A stretch of 64,000 bases of DNA from Streptomyces daqingensis (GCF_014645895.1 NZ_BMMP01000005.1:1-64000); one strand, 5' to 3'. Numbered from the stretch's first letter, positions 32,976 through 41,844 are shown. The notes: a model not told the origin generated them from the letters alone. Program-made: numbers and translations.

Positions 32976-33575
32976 ATGACCTCAGACACGCGACGTGAGC
33001 CGGGTACCGTCCGCCGAATACTGACAGGAGCAGTCGCCGCGGCCGTGTCCATATGCGGCTTCGCGGGCACCGCGCCGGCCGGCGGCAGCCGCGGAGCGGA
33101 ACCGGTGGCCCACGAGGCCGCAAGCGCCCGCAAGGGACAGCAGGCGCCGAGCGAGCCCGCTGTCGACGACTACTCACGCCCGATCTCCCGAGCCGCCCCC
33201 GTGACGGCCAGGTGGGGAGTTCCCGGCGGCTGGGCGGCAGGCCATCACACAGGCGTCGACTTCGCCGCTTCCCCGGGAACGGTCGTGCGATCGGTGGGGA
33301 CAGGGCGGGTCGAACTCGCGGGGGAGGCGGGATCGTACGGGAAGGCCGTGATCGTCCATATGAAGGACGGCAAGCACGTCCTGTTCGCCCATCTGTCGAA
33401 GATCACGGTCCGGCTGGGACGTGTCGTGCGCGCGAACACCGTGCTCGGCGAATCCGGCAACACCGGGCGGTCGACGGGACCGCATCTGCACTTCGAAGTA
33501 CGTGCTCAGCGGGGCTACGGCACCGAGGTCGACCCCGTCACGTACCTGGCTCGGCACGGCGTCCGGATCGCCTAG
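32976..33575 (+). CDS. Secreted M23-family peptidase
   Basis: This 199-residue protein has a signal peptide (basic start, ILTGAVAAAVSICGFAG) and a C-terminal M23 (LytM-type) zinc domain with HHTGVDFAAS, where H and D are metal ligands, KHVLFAHLSKI and the GPHLHFEVR motif. It probably cuts peptide cross-links in peptidoglycan. No LysM or other anchor domain is present. The start ATG 32976 lacks a good ribosome binding site. It stands alone between cebR and a terminator. Confidence 0.86.
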   Translation: MTSDTRREPGTVRRILTGAVAAAVSICGFAGTAPAGGSRGAEPVAHEAASARKGQQAPSEPAVDDYSRPISRAAPVTARWGVPGGWAAGHHTGVDFAASPGTVVRSVGTGRVELAGEAGSYGKAVIVHMKDGKHVLFAHLSKITVRLGRVVRANTVLGESGNTGRSTGPHLHFEVRAQRGYGTEVDPVTYLARHGVRIA

Positions 33576-33602
33576 GGCGCGGGACCGCGGCGAGCCAGTA
33601 AG

Positions 33603-33637
33603 AGGTCCCCACCGGAGAGGTGTCCCGGTGGGGACCT
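33603..33637. terminator. Bidirectional terminator
   Basis: Perfect 13-base arms (33603-33615 and 33625-33637) with a 9-base loop lie 27 bases after the M23 gene and 57 bases after the end of the convergent membrane-protein gene. Confidence 0.82.
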
Positions 33638-33694
33638 TGCCACGGAGCGCACTGCCGAGCGGTGCGAGGAGGGGATGCCGGGGAGCGTCGCGCT

Positions 33695-34423
33695 TCAGTC
33701 ACGTCCGGAGGTCGCGCTGCGTGCGACTGTCGACATGAGTGTGCCGATGACCAGGCCGATCACCAGATAGACGCCCGCGGTGCCGCCTTTCGCCTCCCAG
33801 CTCGCCGTCGAGTTGAACGGCGCCAGCATCGCCGCCGCCGTCCCGAGCGCGATGATCCAGGCGAGGAACCGGCCGGGCTGCGGTGTCGCCAGCAGCAGCA
33901 GATGCAGTACCGCCGTGGCCGCCAGCGCGGCCAGGGCCGCGCCGAGGGCCAGGGGCCACGTCGAGGCGGCGACCAGCATCCCCTCGGTCTCGGGTGCGAA
34001 GACCGGGATGTCGAGCACTCCGCGTACGAGCAGCATCGCCACGGCGGCCGCGAGCGCCGCGACGAGCGCGACGGCGGTGCCGCCCGCCCACAGGCGTACG
34101 GCGCTGAAGCGCCGGTGTGCGCTGCGCGGCGGGCGCCGGTCGTGGTTGTAGCCGTTGGTGCCGCGCTCCGTCACGGGGCCCGAGTACGGATCGGGGTACT
34201 GCTTCGTCGGCCCGTAGCCCGGAACCGGGTCGAAACGTTCGAACGGCCCGTCGTGGTCTCCGCCCCCGGCCGGCCCTGGGGACCCGCCCTGGCGGCCCGT
34301 ACCACCCGCATGTGCGCCGCCCGGCCCCCCGGCGGGGCGGCGCGGCTGCCGTTCCCCCTGCCCCCGCGGGTCCTCCGGCTCCTGCGGATCCTGCGGGCCG
34401 TACGGGCCGTGTGTACCTGCCAT
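33695..34423 (-). CDS. Four-helix membrane protein (DUF6069-like), unknown function
   Basis: This 242-residue protein has a Gly/Pro-rich cytosolic N-terminus of about 110 residues and four hydrophobic segments in the second half: VRLWAGGTAVALVAALAAAV, WPLALGAALAALAATAVLHL, FLAWIIALGTAAAMLAPF and AGVYLVIGLVIGTLM. The four-helix plan with a loop after the first resembles the DUF6069 family as I remember it. ATG 34423 is the first methionine of the unbroken reading; the frame stays open to 35020 but without coding character. No function can be given. Confidence 0.72.
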   Translation of the reverse strand: MAGTHGPYGPQDPQEPEDPRGQGERQPRRPAGGPGGAHAGGTGRQGGSPGPAGGGDHDGPFERFDPVPGYGPTKQYPDPYSGPVTERGTNGYNHDRRPPRSAHRRFSAVRLWAGGTAVALVAALAAAVAMLLVRGVLDIPVFAPETEGMLVAASTWPLALGAALAALAATAVLHLLLLATPQPGRFLAWIIALGTAAAMLAPFNSTASWEAKGGTAGVYLVIGLVIGTLMSTVARSATSGRD

Positions 34424-35165
34424 CGGTGTCGCGTCCTCTCCTGGGCCTCCCCGGACCACCGCCGGTTCCCTCAGGCTCGGTCCGCGCGACGGCGCCCGCA
34501 TCTCCAGTCCGGCGGCGGTGAGCCGACGGCGGCGCCCCTCACCCGCGCGGCGGTACCCCGAATCGGACGACGGCCGGGCACCCTGCGGGACGCGCCCGGC
34601 TCCCGCGGATCGTCCACCCGTCCGATCCGGGGGCGGGGCGACGAGGACGGTCCTTCGACGGCGCACTCTCCCCGCACTCGGGGAAAGGCCCCACCTCGCC
34701 GCGACCGCGGACCTCGTACGCAGGCTCCCCGACGGGGAGTTGGAGTTCTGCGCGGCCGCCGGCCCGCGCCCGGCACCCCCAGGGGATTCGCGAGCACGAC
34801 CCTTGCGCGAAGCGAGCGCGCGGCTGACCTTCGCCCCGGCGTCGGCGGGCCGACACCGCCTCCGGGGCCGTGGCGCGCTCCCATTGCCGTTGACCGAACG
34901 CCCGGGGACTCCGGCCACCACCACGGGCCGCCGACGGCAGGGCCCGCCCGCCCCCGGCGCGACCGGCCCTCGGCGGGGGTAGCGCGCTCCCGTCCCTGCG
35001 CGGACGCTCCCCGCCTCCACGCGGGTACCCGGTGCCGCTCAGGGCGGGGGCGGGCCGGGAGGGCGCCGCCCCTCTGCGTCGGCCCGGGGACGACCACGGG
35101 CGGCGGGGCCGCACACGCGACAAGGCCCCCGCCCGGGAATCCGGGCGAGGGCCTTGATCTTCGAG
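34424..35165. other. Gene-free stretch with tRNA-His terminator (35121-35156)
   Basis: About 740 bases lie between the membrane-protein gene and tRNA-His. The frames open here are GC-rich artefacts, including one that reads through the tRNA. The only clear signal is a hairpin at 35121-35156 (16-base arms with one mismatch, loop GAAT), 10 bases after the 3' end of tRNA-His on the - strand, a probable terminator for it. The rest holds nothing I can support. Confidence 0.7.
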
Positions 35166-35239
35166 GGTGAATGACGGGACTTGAACCCGCGACATCCTGG
35201 ACCACAACCAGGTGCTCTACCACCTGAGCTACATCCACC
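35166..35239 (-). tRNA. tRNA-His (anticodon GTG)
   Basis: On the - strand the gene has acceptor arms GTGGATG and CATTCAC, an anticodon arm CCTGG-TTGTGGT-CCAGG with anticodon GTG, the T-arm motif GGTTCAAGTCC, and the extra G at -1 opposite discriminator C that marks histidine tRNAs. No CCA is encoded. Confidence 0.96.
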
Positions 35240-35333
35240 ACGGTCCGGCGCGCTTCTCACCGGCCGAGAAAGAGTGTACAGGGTCGGCCGGGATGCTTGC
35301 GCACGGGTTTACGGGGGGCCGCACACGTCCCGG

Positions 35334-35939
35334 TCAGGAGGCCGGGGGCACCACGTGCTTGGCGGCGACCTTCTTGGCGGTGTCGGAGTCGGGACCCGGC
35401 GGCGGAACGAAGACCGCCTCCCGGTAGTAGCGCAGCTCCGCGATGGACTCCCGGATGTCGGCCAGAGCCCGGTGGTTGCCGTTCTTCGGCGGGCTGTTGA
35501 AGTAGGCGCGCGGGTACCAGCGCCTGGCCAGCTCCTTGACGGAGGAGACGTCCACGATGCGGTAGTGGAGGTGCGTCTCCAGCTCCGCCATGTCGCGGGC
35601 GAGGAAGCCGCGGTCGGTGCCCACCGAGTTGCCGCAGAGCGGGGCACGGCCGGCTTCCGGCGCGTGCTCGCGCACGTACGCCAGCACCTGCTTCTCGGCC
35701 TCGGCGAGCGTCGTGCCCTCGTCGAGCTCGTCCAGGAGGCCGGAGGCGATGTGCATCTCGCGGACCACCTCCGGCATCGAGGCGAGCGCACGTGCCGGAG
35801 GCCGGATCACCACGTCCACGCCCTCGCCGAGTACGTTCAGCTCCGAGTCGGTGACCAGGGCGGCCACTTCGATGAGCGCGTCGTCGGCCAGCGAGAGGCC
35901 GGTCATCTCGCAGTCGATCCACACCATGCGGTCATTCAT
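35334..35939 (-). CDS. orn: Oligoribonuclease
   Basis: This 201-residue DEDDh 3'-5' exoribonuclease finishes RNA decay by cleaving 2-5-nt RNAs, including the pGpG made from c-di-GMP by EAL proteins. Motif Exo I is MVWIDCEMTGL (residues 5-15), Exo II is in GNSVGTDRGFLARDM, Exo III contains NHRALADIRES with the catalytic histidine and aspartate. ATG 35939 has AGGGTGA 6 bases upstream; GTG 35948 is less likely. It lies 24 bases after the adpA stop on the same strand and may be cotranscribed with adpA, as the adpA-orn pair is in other Streptomyces. Confidence 0.95.
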   Translation of the reverse strand: MNDRMVWIDCEMTGLSLADDALIEVAALVTDSELNVLGEGVDVVIRPPARALASMPEVVREMHIASGLLDELDEGTTLAEAEKQVLAYVREHAPEAGRAPLCGNSVGTDRGFLARDMAELETHLHYRIVDVSSVKELARRWYPRAYFNSPPKNGNHRALADIRESIAELRYYREAVFVPPPGPDSDTAKKVAAKHVVPPAS

Positions 35940-35963
35940 GCGCTTCACCCTACGTCGACACCC

Positions 35964-37373
35964 TCAGCCCCGGCCCCGCTGTCCTGGGAGCCTCGGAGCC
36001 CAGGCGTCCGATTCCGGCTTCCCCGGCTCCGCGGCCTCCGGACGGTGCTCGCGGTGCTCGCGCTGCTCGCGCGGCTGGTGCGCGTCCCGGGCCTCACGGT
36101 GCGGACGGGCCGCGTCCCGCAGGTCACGGGCCATGTACTGGCCGGCGTGCGGAACCATGCCGTGCGCGCTGCCGCCGCCCTGCGTCCCGCCGGCGGATCC
36201 GCCTGCCGCGCCGTGCGCGCCGCCGCCCGTCCCGCCGGAACCGCCCGCCGTGCCGGGGCCTCCCTGGCCTCCCTCCGCTCGTCCGCCCTCTCCGAGCCCT
36301 CCTGAGTGCCCTCCTCCGTTGCCGCTGTCAGGACGCCTGACCCGGTACGCCGCGCGGTACGCGGCGGGGGAGGAGCCCAACTGGCGCCGGAAGTGGCCCC
36401 GCAGCGCCACCGGCGAGCGGAAGCCGCAGCGTCCCGCCACCTCGTCGACCGAGTAGTCGGAGGTCTCCAGCAGCCGCTGCGCCTGGAGCACTCGCTGGGT
36501 GATGAGCCACTGCAGCGGCGCGCTGCCCGTCAGGGAGCGGAAGCGGCGGTCGAAGGTCCTGCGCGACATGTACGCGCGTGCCGCCAGGGCCTCCACGTCG
36601 AACTGCTCGTGCAGGTGCTCCAGGGCCCACGCCACGACCTCGGCGAGCGGGTCCGCACCGATCTCCTCGGGTAAAGAGCGGTCCAGATGGCGTGGATGAC
36701 CTCCGCTCTCCATGCCGCTGCCGCGGCGCGGCGGTACGACGAGGCGGCGCGCGAGCGCACCCGCGGCCTCCGCACCGTGGTCGTTGCGCACGACGTGCAG
36801 GCACAGGTCTATTCCCGCCGCCGTGCCGGCGGAGGTGAGGATGTCGCCGTCGTCCACGAACAGTTCGCGCGGATCGACGTGGACGGCCGGGTAGCGCTTG
36901 GCGAGCGTCGGCGCGTACATCCAGTGCGTCGTCGCCGGACGTCCGTCCAGCAGGCCGGCGGCGGCCAGCACGAACGCTCCGGTGCAGAGGCCGACCAGGC
37001 GCGCCCCTTCCTCGTGCGCCCGGCGCAGGGCCTCGAGCGCCGCGGCGGGGGGCGGCTGGGTGATGGAGCGCCAGGCCGGTACGACGACGGTCCCGGCGCG
37101 GGAGAGCGCGTCGAGTCCGTACGGGGCGCTCAACTGCAGCCCGCCGGTGGTCCGCAGCGGCCCGTCCTCACCCGCGCACACCAGAAGCCGGTACCGGGGG
37201 ACCCCGGCGTCCTGGCGGTCGATGCCGAAGACAGAGAGCGGTATGGAGCTCTCGAAGATGGGCCCGCCACTGAAGAGCAGCACCGCCACGATCTCGCGGC
37301 GCCTCCGTGCGGCCAGCTTGCGGGTCGTTGCCGGGCCGTTCGTCGAGTCCTGATGGCTCTTTGGAACGCTCAC
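35964..37373 (-). CDS. adpA: AdpA/BldH central developmental regulator (AraC/XylS family)
   Basis: This 469-residue regulator has a DJ-1/PfpI-like domain (about residues 27-215, LLFSGGPIFESSIPLSVFG to LVGLCTGAFVLAAAGLLDG) and a C-terminal AraC-type double HTH (about 245-345, ARAYMSRRTFDRRFRSLTG and GRCGFRSPVALRGHFRRQ). The leucine of RSLPEE, residue 234, between the domains, is encoded by TTA (36672-36674), so translation depends on the bldA tRNA as in other Streptomyces. The tail after residue 350 is unusually long and Gly-rich and ends with Arg/Glu/His 9-bp repeats (36044-36070). Known AdpAs are about 400 residues. GTG 37373 follows GAGGGGGG. Confidence 0.97.
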   Translation of the reverse strand: MSVPKSHQDSTNGPATTRKLAARRRREIVAVLLFSGGPIFESSIPLSVFGIDRQDAGVPRYRLLVCAGEDGPLRTTGGLQLSAPYGLDALSRAGTVVVPAWRSITQPPPAAALEALRRAHEEGARLVGLCTGAFVLAAAGLLDGRPATTHWMYAPTLAKRYPAVHVDPRELFVDDGDILTSAGTAAGIDLCLHVVRNDHGAEAAGALARRLVVPPRRGSGMESGGHPRHLDRSLPEEIGADPLAEVVAWALEHLHEQFDVEALAARAYMSRRTFDRRFRSLTGSAPLQWLITQRVLQAQRLLETSDYSVDEVAGRCGFRSPVALRGHFRRQLGSSPAAYRAAYRVRRPDSGNGGGHSGGLGEGGRAEGGQGGPGTAGGSGGTGGGAHGAAGGSAGGTQGGGSAHGMVPHAGQYMARDLRDAARPHREARDAHQPREQREHREHRPEAAEPGKPESDAWAPRLPGQRGRG

Positions 37374-37787
37374 CGGATGTCAGCCCCCCTCAATCGTCGC
37401 GTTCTTCTCGGTCCTGCACGTTTCCCCCGCGGCGATAGCCAAGATCGAATCTACTGTGTCGCACGAGGTCGGCGGGACGAGTTCCAGACCCGCCGCTATG
37501 TCGACAAGGCAACTTGGCGTGAAGCATTCGATCACGAAGCGTCGCATTCGGTGACGCCACTGGGAAGTGCGCATGCCGTCCCTGCCCCGCTGCCGATGCG
37601 GCCACACGTGCCGGTCGGTCCTTTCCGCGCAGGTCGTGGGCGGTTGGGCTGTCACGCCGTCAACGGCCCTTGTGGAGGCGAAAGTTGGCCGAAAAAAGTG
37701 GGGATCACATGCGTGATCCGGACACACCCCCGGTGTGCGCCCCTGCCTACTGTCGTGCGCCGGTGCGAAGTCGGGCGTTCCGGACGG
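37374..37787. promoter_or_regulatory. adpA upstream region with palindrome (37702-37719)
   Basis: This 414-base region before adpA is AT-richer than its surroundings. GGATCAC (37702-37708) and GTGATCC (37713-37719) form a perfect inverted repeat with spacer ATGC, about 330 bases before the start. TGGCGTGAAG at 37515-37524 matches the AdpA site TGGCSNGWWY at 9 of 10 positions and may allow autoregulation. In other species BldD, AdpA and gamma-butyrolactone receptors bind the adpA promoter; none of their exact sites is certain here. Confidence 0.5.
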
Positions 37788-38225
37788 TCAGGTACGGCCG
37801 GTGTGCCGTCCGCCTCTGTGCAGGCCGGTGCCGGTGCGGCTGTGACGTCCCCGGTGCGGCTCGGGCCTTCCGGCGGGCCAACGGCCGGTCGCCTGGCGGG
37901 TGTACACGCGCTCTGAGCAGCGAAGCAGCGCACGGCAGGCCGCGTTGACCGCGGCAAGACCGGCCGCGGTCGCAGCAACCGTCTGCAGCGGCGAACCGCA
38001 CACGAGCAGGGTGAGCGGGGCCAGGGCGCAGGCGAAGGTGCCCCAGCGGACGATCTCAGCCGCCGTCGCGGAGGCGTGCGCCGCGGCCTCGGGGTCGCAC
38101 TCGGTAGCCTCGTCGGGGGTCTCGTCCGGTCGGACGCGGGTGTCCGAATCCTTGCGGTATCCGGGCCGCGGTGCGGTGGCGGGGACGCGCCGCCGGCGGC
38201 CCGTTCCTGTGGTGGGTGCTGGCAC
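37788..38225 (-). CDS. Small membrane protein next to adpA, unknown function
   Basis: This protein (up to 145 residues) has an acidic stretch with DETPDEATECDPEAAAH, a hydrophobic segment pair (FACALAPLTLLVCGSPLQ and VAATAAGLAAVNAACRALL, about residues 65-102) and a basic tail with HRGRHSRTGTGLHRGGRH. A protein of this type is conserved next to adpA in Streptomyces as I remember it. GTG 38225 is the only start before the conserved part; it has no clear ribosome binding site, so the N-terminus is uncertain. Confidence 0.62.
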   Translation of the reverse strand: MPAPTTGTGRRRRVPATAPRPGYRKDSDTRVRPDETPDEATECDPEAAAHASATAAEIVRWGTFACALAPLTLLVCGSPLQTVAATAAGLAAVNAACRALLRCSERVYTRQATGRWPAGRPEPHRGRHSRTGTGLHRGGRHTGRT

Positions 38226-38611
38226 GCACTGCTAACGCGAGGGCGCCGGGGCGGTCACCGAGCGTCGTCGTGCGCAGCCCATCGGTGAGGATGCACGGCC
38301 CCGTCGCGCGCCGACGGTGCGAGCGGGGGAGGTAAGGGGCGCGGAGGGGCGTTGCGTGAAGGCACATCCTCAGGCATGCTCCGGGGTCAGCCCGTGACGG
38401 TCAGTGCCTCCCGGCGCCTCTGGGCAAGGCGGGAGTGCGGTCGTACCCTTGCGGGTAAGGGGCTGATGAGGCCTTGGCCGGGATTGCGCGTCCGTGAACC
38501 CCAGCGGGCTCCTTATCCCCTCAGTGCCGAAGCTCCTCTCGTCTCCCCCTTGGAAGACCGAAGTCAACCGCCGCTCCCTCCGCACAGAGGACTCCCTTCG
38601 CCGAGACGCCG
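38226..38611. other. Gene-free stretch before the universal stress gene
   Basis: No gene is supported in these 386 bases between a - strand gene start and the + strand universal stress gene, so it should hold both promoters. I see no convincing operator; frames that cross it are open only through base composition. Confidence 0.5.
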
Positions 38612-39133
38612 ATGGCCGGAAAAGAGATCCCCGAACCAGCGGACCGCAAGCAGGTCGCCGATCCGACAGCGATTCCTGAAGCGGCGGAAGAAGCACGCCA
38701 CTCGTGCGACCCGGCGTTCCAGCACGGTGTCGTCGTGGGCTTCGACGGTTCCATGTCGAGCGAGCGTGCCCTGGCGTACGCCATCGGGATGGCCCACCGT
38801 TCCGGCTCCGGCCTGATCATCGTCCACGTGGCCAACCGGCTGCCGACGACGGTGTGGGCGGGCTGCGAGCCGCCGGTCTTCGTGGACGTCCCCGACCACC
38901 GCACCGAGGTCCTCGGCCTCGAACTGTCGTGTGCGGAGCATCTGGCGGAGGTCCCGTGGATCCTCGTCGAGCGCGGCGGTGACATCTGCCACGAACTCGA
39001 AGAGGTGGGGCACGAGTACGAGGCGGACGCCATCGTCGTCGGGTCCACGCACGGTCTCGCGGGCCGCATCTTCGGCTCGGTGGCGGGCCGTCTCGCCCGG
39101 CGTGCGGAGCGGCCGGTCGTGGTGATCCCGTAG
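38612..39133 (+). CDS. Universal stress protein (UspA family)
   Basis: This 173-residue cytosolic protein has one USP domain after a polar N-terminus of about 35 residues. GVVVGFDGSMSSERAL is the family start, IIVHVANR the second strand, and GSTHGLAGRIFGSVAGRL the ATP-binding G-x2-G-x9-G motif, so it likely binds ATP. ATG 38612 has only GAGACGCCG upstream, a weak ribosome binding site. It lies alone; such proteins respond to oxygen limitation or stationary phase. Confidence 0.86.
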   Translation: MAGKEIPEPADRKQVADPTAIPEAAEEARHSCDPAFQHGVVVGFDGSMSSERALAYAIGMAHRSGSGLIIVHVANRLPTTVWAGCEPPVFVDVPDHRTEVLGLELSCAEHLAEVPWILVERGGDICHELEEVGHEYEADAIVVGSTHGLAGRIFGSVAGRLARRAERPVVVIP

Positions 39134-39369
39134 CGGTCCCCGCCCTCGGGATGCCTTGAATGCCCTTGTCTGCGGGGCGAGTTCGCAGTTGTCCAGCACG
39201 GAATCTCCTCGCTTCACGAGGTGACTTGTGCGCTTGTGAGGGGCATATAGGTGGCACAGGACGCAGGGCGCATCCGCGCCCGGACTCCAACGGCGAGCCG
39301 CCGCGCGGGAGGTGACGGTCCCGCGGGGCGGCGACCCGCCGGCGTTATGGGCGACGCCGGTGCAGGGGA

Positions 39370-39411
39370 GGCGGAATCCCGCGTGGATGGTGGCCCGCGC
39401 GGGGTTCCGCC
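39370..39411. terminator. Terminator hairpin between uspA-like and glmS
   Basis: Arms of 14 bases (39370-39383 and 39398-39411) pair with one G-T wobble around a 14-base loop. The hairpin sits about 50 bases beyond the glmS stop in the 328-base convergent gap; nothing else is seen in the gap. Confidence 0.6.
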
Positions 39412-39461
39412 CACCGCCGTCCGCGTCCTCCGGAGAGGGCCGCGGCCGGGGTTCTGCCGCC

Positions 39462-41288
39462 TTACTCGACGGTCACGGACTTCGCGAGGTTGCGCGGCTT
39501 GTCGATGTCACGGCCGAGCGCCAGCGCCGTGTGGTAGGCGAGCAGCTGGAGCGGGATGCCCATCAGGACCGGGTCGAGCTCGACCTCGTTGCGCGGCACC
39601 ACGATCGTGTGGTCCGCCTTCTCCTGCTCCTGGTGCGCCACCGCGAGGATCTTGCCGCTGCGGGCCTTGATCTCCTCCAGCGTCGCGCGGTTCTTGTCCA
39701 GGAGTTCGTCGTCCGGGAGGATCGCGACCGTCGGCACGGCGGGCTCGATCAGGGCGAGCGGGCCGTGCTTGAGCTCGGACGCCGGGTACGCCTCGGCGTG
39801 GATGTACGAGACCTCCTTGAGCTTCAGCGAGGCCTCGCGGGCCACGGGGTAGCCCCGTACACGGCCGACGAACATCATGCTCTTCGCCTCGGCGTAGTCC
39901 GCCGCCAGCTTCTTGATGTCGTCCTCCGCGCGCATGATCTCGTCGATCTGGCCCGGCAGCCGCCGCAGCCCCTCGATGATGCGCTTGCCGTCCGCGACGG
40001 ACAGGTCGCGGATGCGGCCCAGGTGGAGGGCGAGCAGCGCGAACGCCACGGCGGTGTTGGTGAAGCACTTGGTGGAGACGACGCACACCTCGGGCCCCGC
40101 GTGCACGTACACGCCGCCGTCCGTCTCGCGGGCGATGGCGGAGCCGACGACATTCACGACGCCCAGCACCCGCGCGCCCTTGCGCTTGAGCTCCTGGACG
40201 GCCGCGAGGGTGTCGTAGGTCTCGCCGGACTGGCTGACCGCGATGTAGAGGGTGTCGGGGTCGACGACGGCGTTGCGGTAGCGGAACTCGCTCGCGGGCT
40301 CGGCGTCCGCGGGGACGCGCGCGAGCTCCTCGATCATCTGGGCGCCGATCATGCCCGCGTGGTACGCGGAGCCGCAGCCGAGGATCTTCACGCGGCGCAT
40401 GCGGCGCGCCTCGCGGGCGTCGAGGTTCAGGCCGCCGAGGTGGACCGTCGCGAAGCGCTCGTCGATGCGTCCGCGCAGCACCCGGTCCACGGCGTCGGCC
40501 TGCTCGGCGATCTCCTTGTGCATGTACGTGTCGTGACCGCCCATGTCGTAGGACTCGGCGGCCCATTCGACGGTCTCCGGCGAGGTGGAGGTGCGGGAGC
40601 CCTCGGTGGTGTACGTGCGGTAGTCGTCGGCCTTGATGGTGGCCATCTCGCCGTCGTCGAGGGTGACGACCTGGCGGGTGTGGGAGACGAGCGCGGCGAC
40701 GTCGGAGGCGACGAACATCTCGTGCTCCCCGATGCCGAGCACGACGGGCGAGCCGTTCCGGGCGACGACGATGCGGTCGGGGAAGTCGGCGTGCAGGACG
40801 GCGATGCCGTACGTGCCCTCGACGAGCCGCAGCGCCTCCTGGACCTTCGCCTCGAGCTGGTCGGCCTGCGCGCGGGCGATCAGGTGGCTGAGGACCTCGG
40901 TGTCGGTCTCGGAGACGAACTCGACGCCGTCCGCGGTGAGTTTGGCCCGCAGCTCGGAGGCGTTGTCGATGATGCCGTTGTGCACGACGGCGACCTGCTC
41001 GGCGGCGTCGAGGTGCGGGTGGGCGTTGACGTCGTTGGGCGCGCCGTGCGTCGCCCAGCGGGTGTGGGCGATCCCCGTCGTGCCCTCGAAGCGGGCGGGG
41101 ACCCGCTCCTCCAGGTCGCGGACCCGCCCCTTGGTCTTGGCGGTCTTCAGGCCCGCGCTCTTGCCCGTGCCGCTGCTGTGGATGGCGATGCCGGCGGAGT
41201 CGTACCCCCGGTACTCCAGGCGCTGCAGGCCTTCGAGCAGGAGCGGCGCGACGTCACGCTGACCGATATATCCCACGATTCCGCACAT
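39462..41288 (-). CDS. glmS: Glutamine-fructose-6-phosphate aminotransferase (GlmS)
   Basis: This 608-residue enzyme makes glucosamine-6-phosphate from fructose-6-phosphate and glutamine for the cell wall. The glutaminase domain starts MCGIVGYIGQ with nucleophile Cys2 (so the start must be ATG 41288, not the longer frame to 41321), followed by RGYDSAGIA and HTRWATHGAPN; two SIS domains follow (SQSGETYDTLAA, EVSYIHAEAYPASELKHGP) and the end is KSVTVE. Streptomyces carry a second glmS paralogue; this one sits beside the chitin-related genes. No ribozyme is expected in this phylum. Confidence 0.96.
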   Translation of the reverse strand: MCGIVGYIGQRDVAPLLLEGLQRLEYRGYDSAGIAIHSSGTGKSAGLKTAKTKGRVRDLEERVPARFEGTTGIAHTRWATHGAPNDVNAHPHLDAAEQVAVVHNGIIDNASELRAKLTADGVEFVSETDTEVLSHLIARAQADQLEAKVQEALRLVEGTYGIAVLHADFPDRIVVARNGSPVVLGIGEHEMFVASDVAALVSHTRQVVTLDDGEMATIKADDYRTYTTEGSRTSTSPETVEWAAESYDMGGHDTYMHKEIAEQADAVDRVLRGRIDERFATVHLGGLNLDAREARRMRRVKILGCGSAYHAGMIGAQMIEELARVPADAEPASEFRYRNAVVDPDTLYIAVSQSGETYDTLAAVQELKRKGARVLGVVNVVGSAIARETDGGVYVHAGPEVCVVSTKCFTNTAVAFALLALHLGRIRDLSVADGKRIIEGLRRLPGQIDEIMRAEDDIKKLAADYAEAKSMMFVGRVRGYPVAREASLKLKEVSYIHAEAYPASELKHGPLALIEPAVPTVAILPDDELLDKNRATLEEIKARSGKILAVAHQEQEKADHTIVVPRNEVELDPVLMGIPLQLLAYHTALALGRDIDKPRNLAKSVTVE

Positions 41289-41524
41289 TTTGGCTGTCGC
41301 CTCTCCCTCGTCGCTGTCCACCGGGTGGTGGCTCGCTGTCGTTCTGCTGTGCTGTCGGTGTGTCCCGCCGGTCCTCTGCCGGCCGGGTCCCGGACTCCGC
41401 CGGGGGCCGGTGCGGCCGGGTGCGGCGGTGCTGCGGTCTCAGGTGCGGGGTGTGCCGGCTCTTGCCGGCGCTTGCGGTGCTTCCGGCGCTGCTCCCGGCC
41501 TGTGCCGGGTGCCGGTCAGGTGTG
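41289..41524. repeat. Degenerate GCCGGTGC-type repeats in the glmS leader
   Basis: The 236-base gap before glmS contains runs of imperfect 10-12-base units built on TGCCGG and GGTGCTTCCGGC (about 41390-41510). It must hold the glmS promoter. The repeats may be only local slippage. Confidence 0.35.
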
Positions 41525-41803
41525 TCATCCGTAGACGATGCGGCGCAGCTGCCGCAGGGACAGGTCCGGAGGCGCCACCGCCCGGCGTGGAAGCTCGGAC
41601 GAGATCAGGGCGAAGATCTCCGGGTTCCTCCGGCCCCTGGACTGCAGTTCGCGATGGCGGCGGCGTACGTACTCCTCGGTCGTCTCGTCGAAGTACGCCA
41701 GGACGTCCAGGACGATCCGGGCCGCTTCGCCGCGGTGGAGCGGCGTGGTGCGGACCAGATGGTCGATGAGGTCGTCGTGGACGGGCGTACGGACTTCAAG
41801 CAC
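41525..41803 (-). CDS. Small conserved helical protein, unknown function
   Basis: This 92-residue protein is not recognised by function. It is helical, with VHDDLIDHLVRTTPLHRGEA, ARIVLDVLAYFDETTEEYVR and a basic middle RRRHRELQSRGRR, ending LSLRQLRRIVYG. No signal or membrane segment is seen. It starts at GTG 41803 and precedes glmS on the same strand; a protein of this kind lies at the same place in S. coelicolor from memory. It could share a transcript with glmS. Confidence 0.7.
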   Translation of the reverse strand: MLEVRTPVHDDLIDHLVRTTPLHRGEAARIVLDVLAYFDETTEEYVRRRHRELQSRGRRNPEIFALISSELPRRAVAPPDLSLRQLRRIVYG

Positions 41804-41844
41804 ATCTTGATATTGCGGGCTCGGAGCGAGTAACGCAAGAAACC

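Noticed and set aside
34870..34883. CebR-like site (11 of 14 positions)
   Set aside because: Only the left half matches and no gene start is near.
34471..35241. 256-aa - strand frame starting MVDVAQVVEHLVVVQ
   Set aside because: It begins inside tRNA-His; this peptide is the well-known false translation of that tRNA, and the rest lacks coding features.
37702..37719. Calling the adpA-upstream palindrome a BldD box
   Set aside because: The half-sites fit but the spacer is 4 bases, not 5, so it is left as an unassigned operator.
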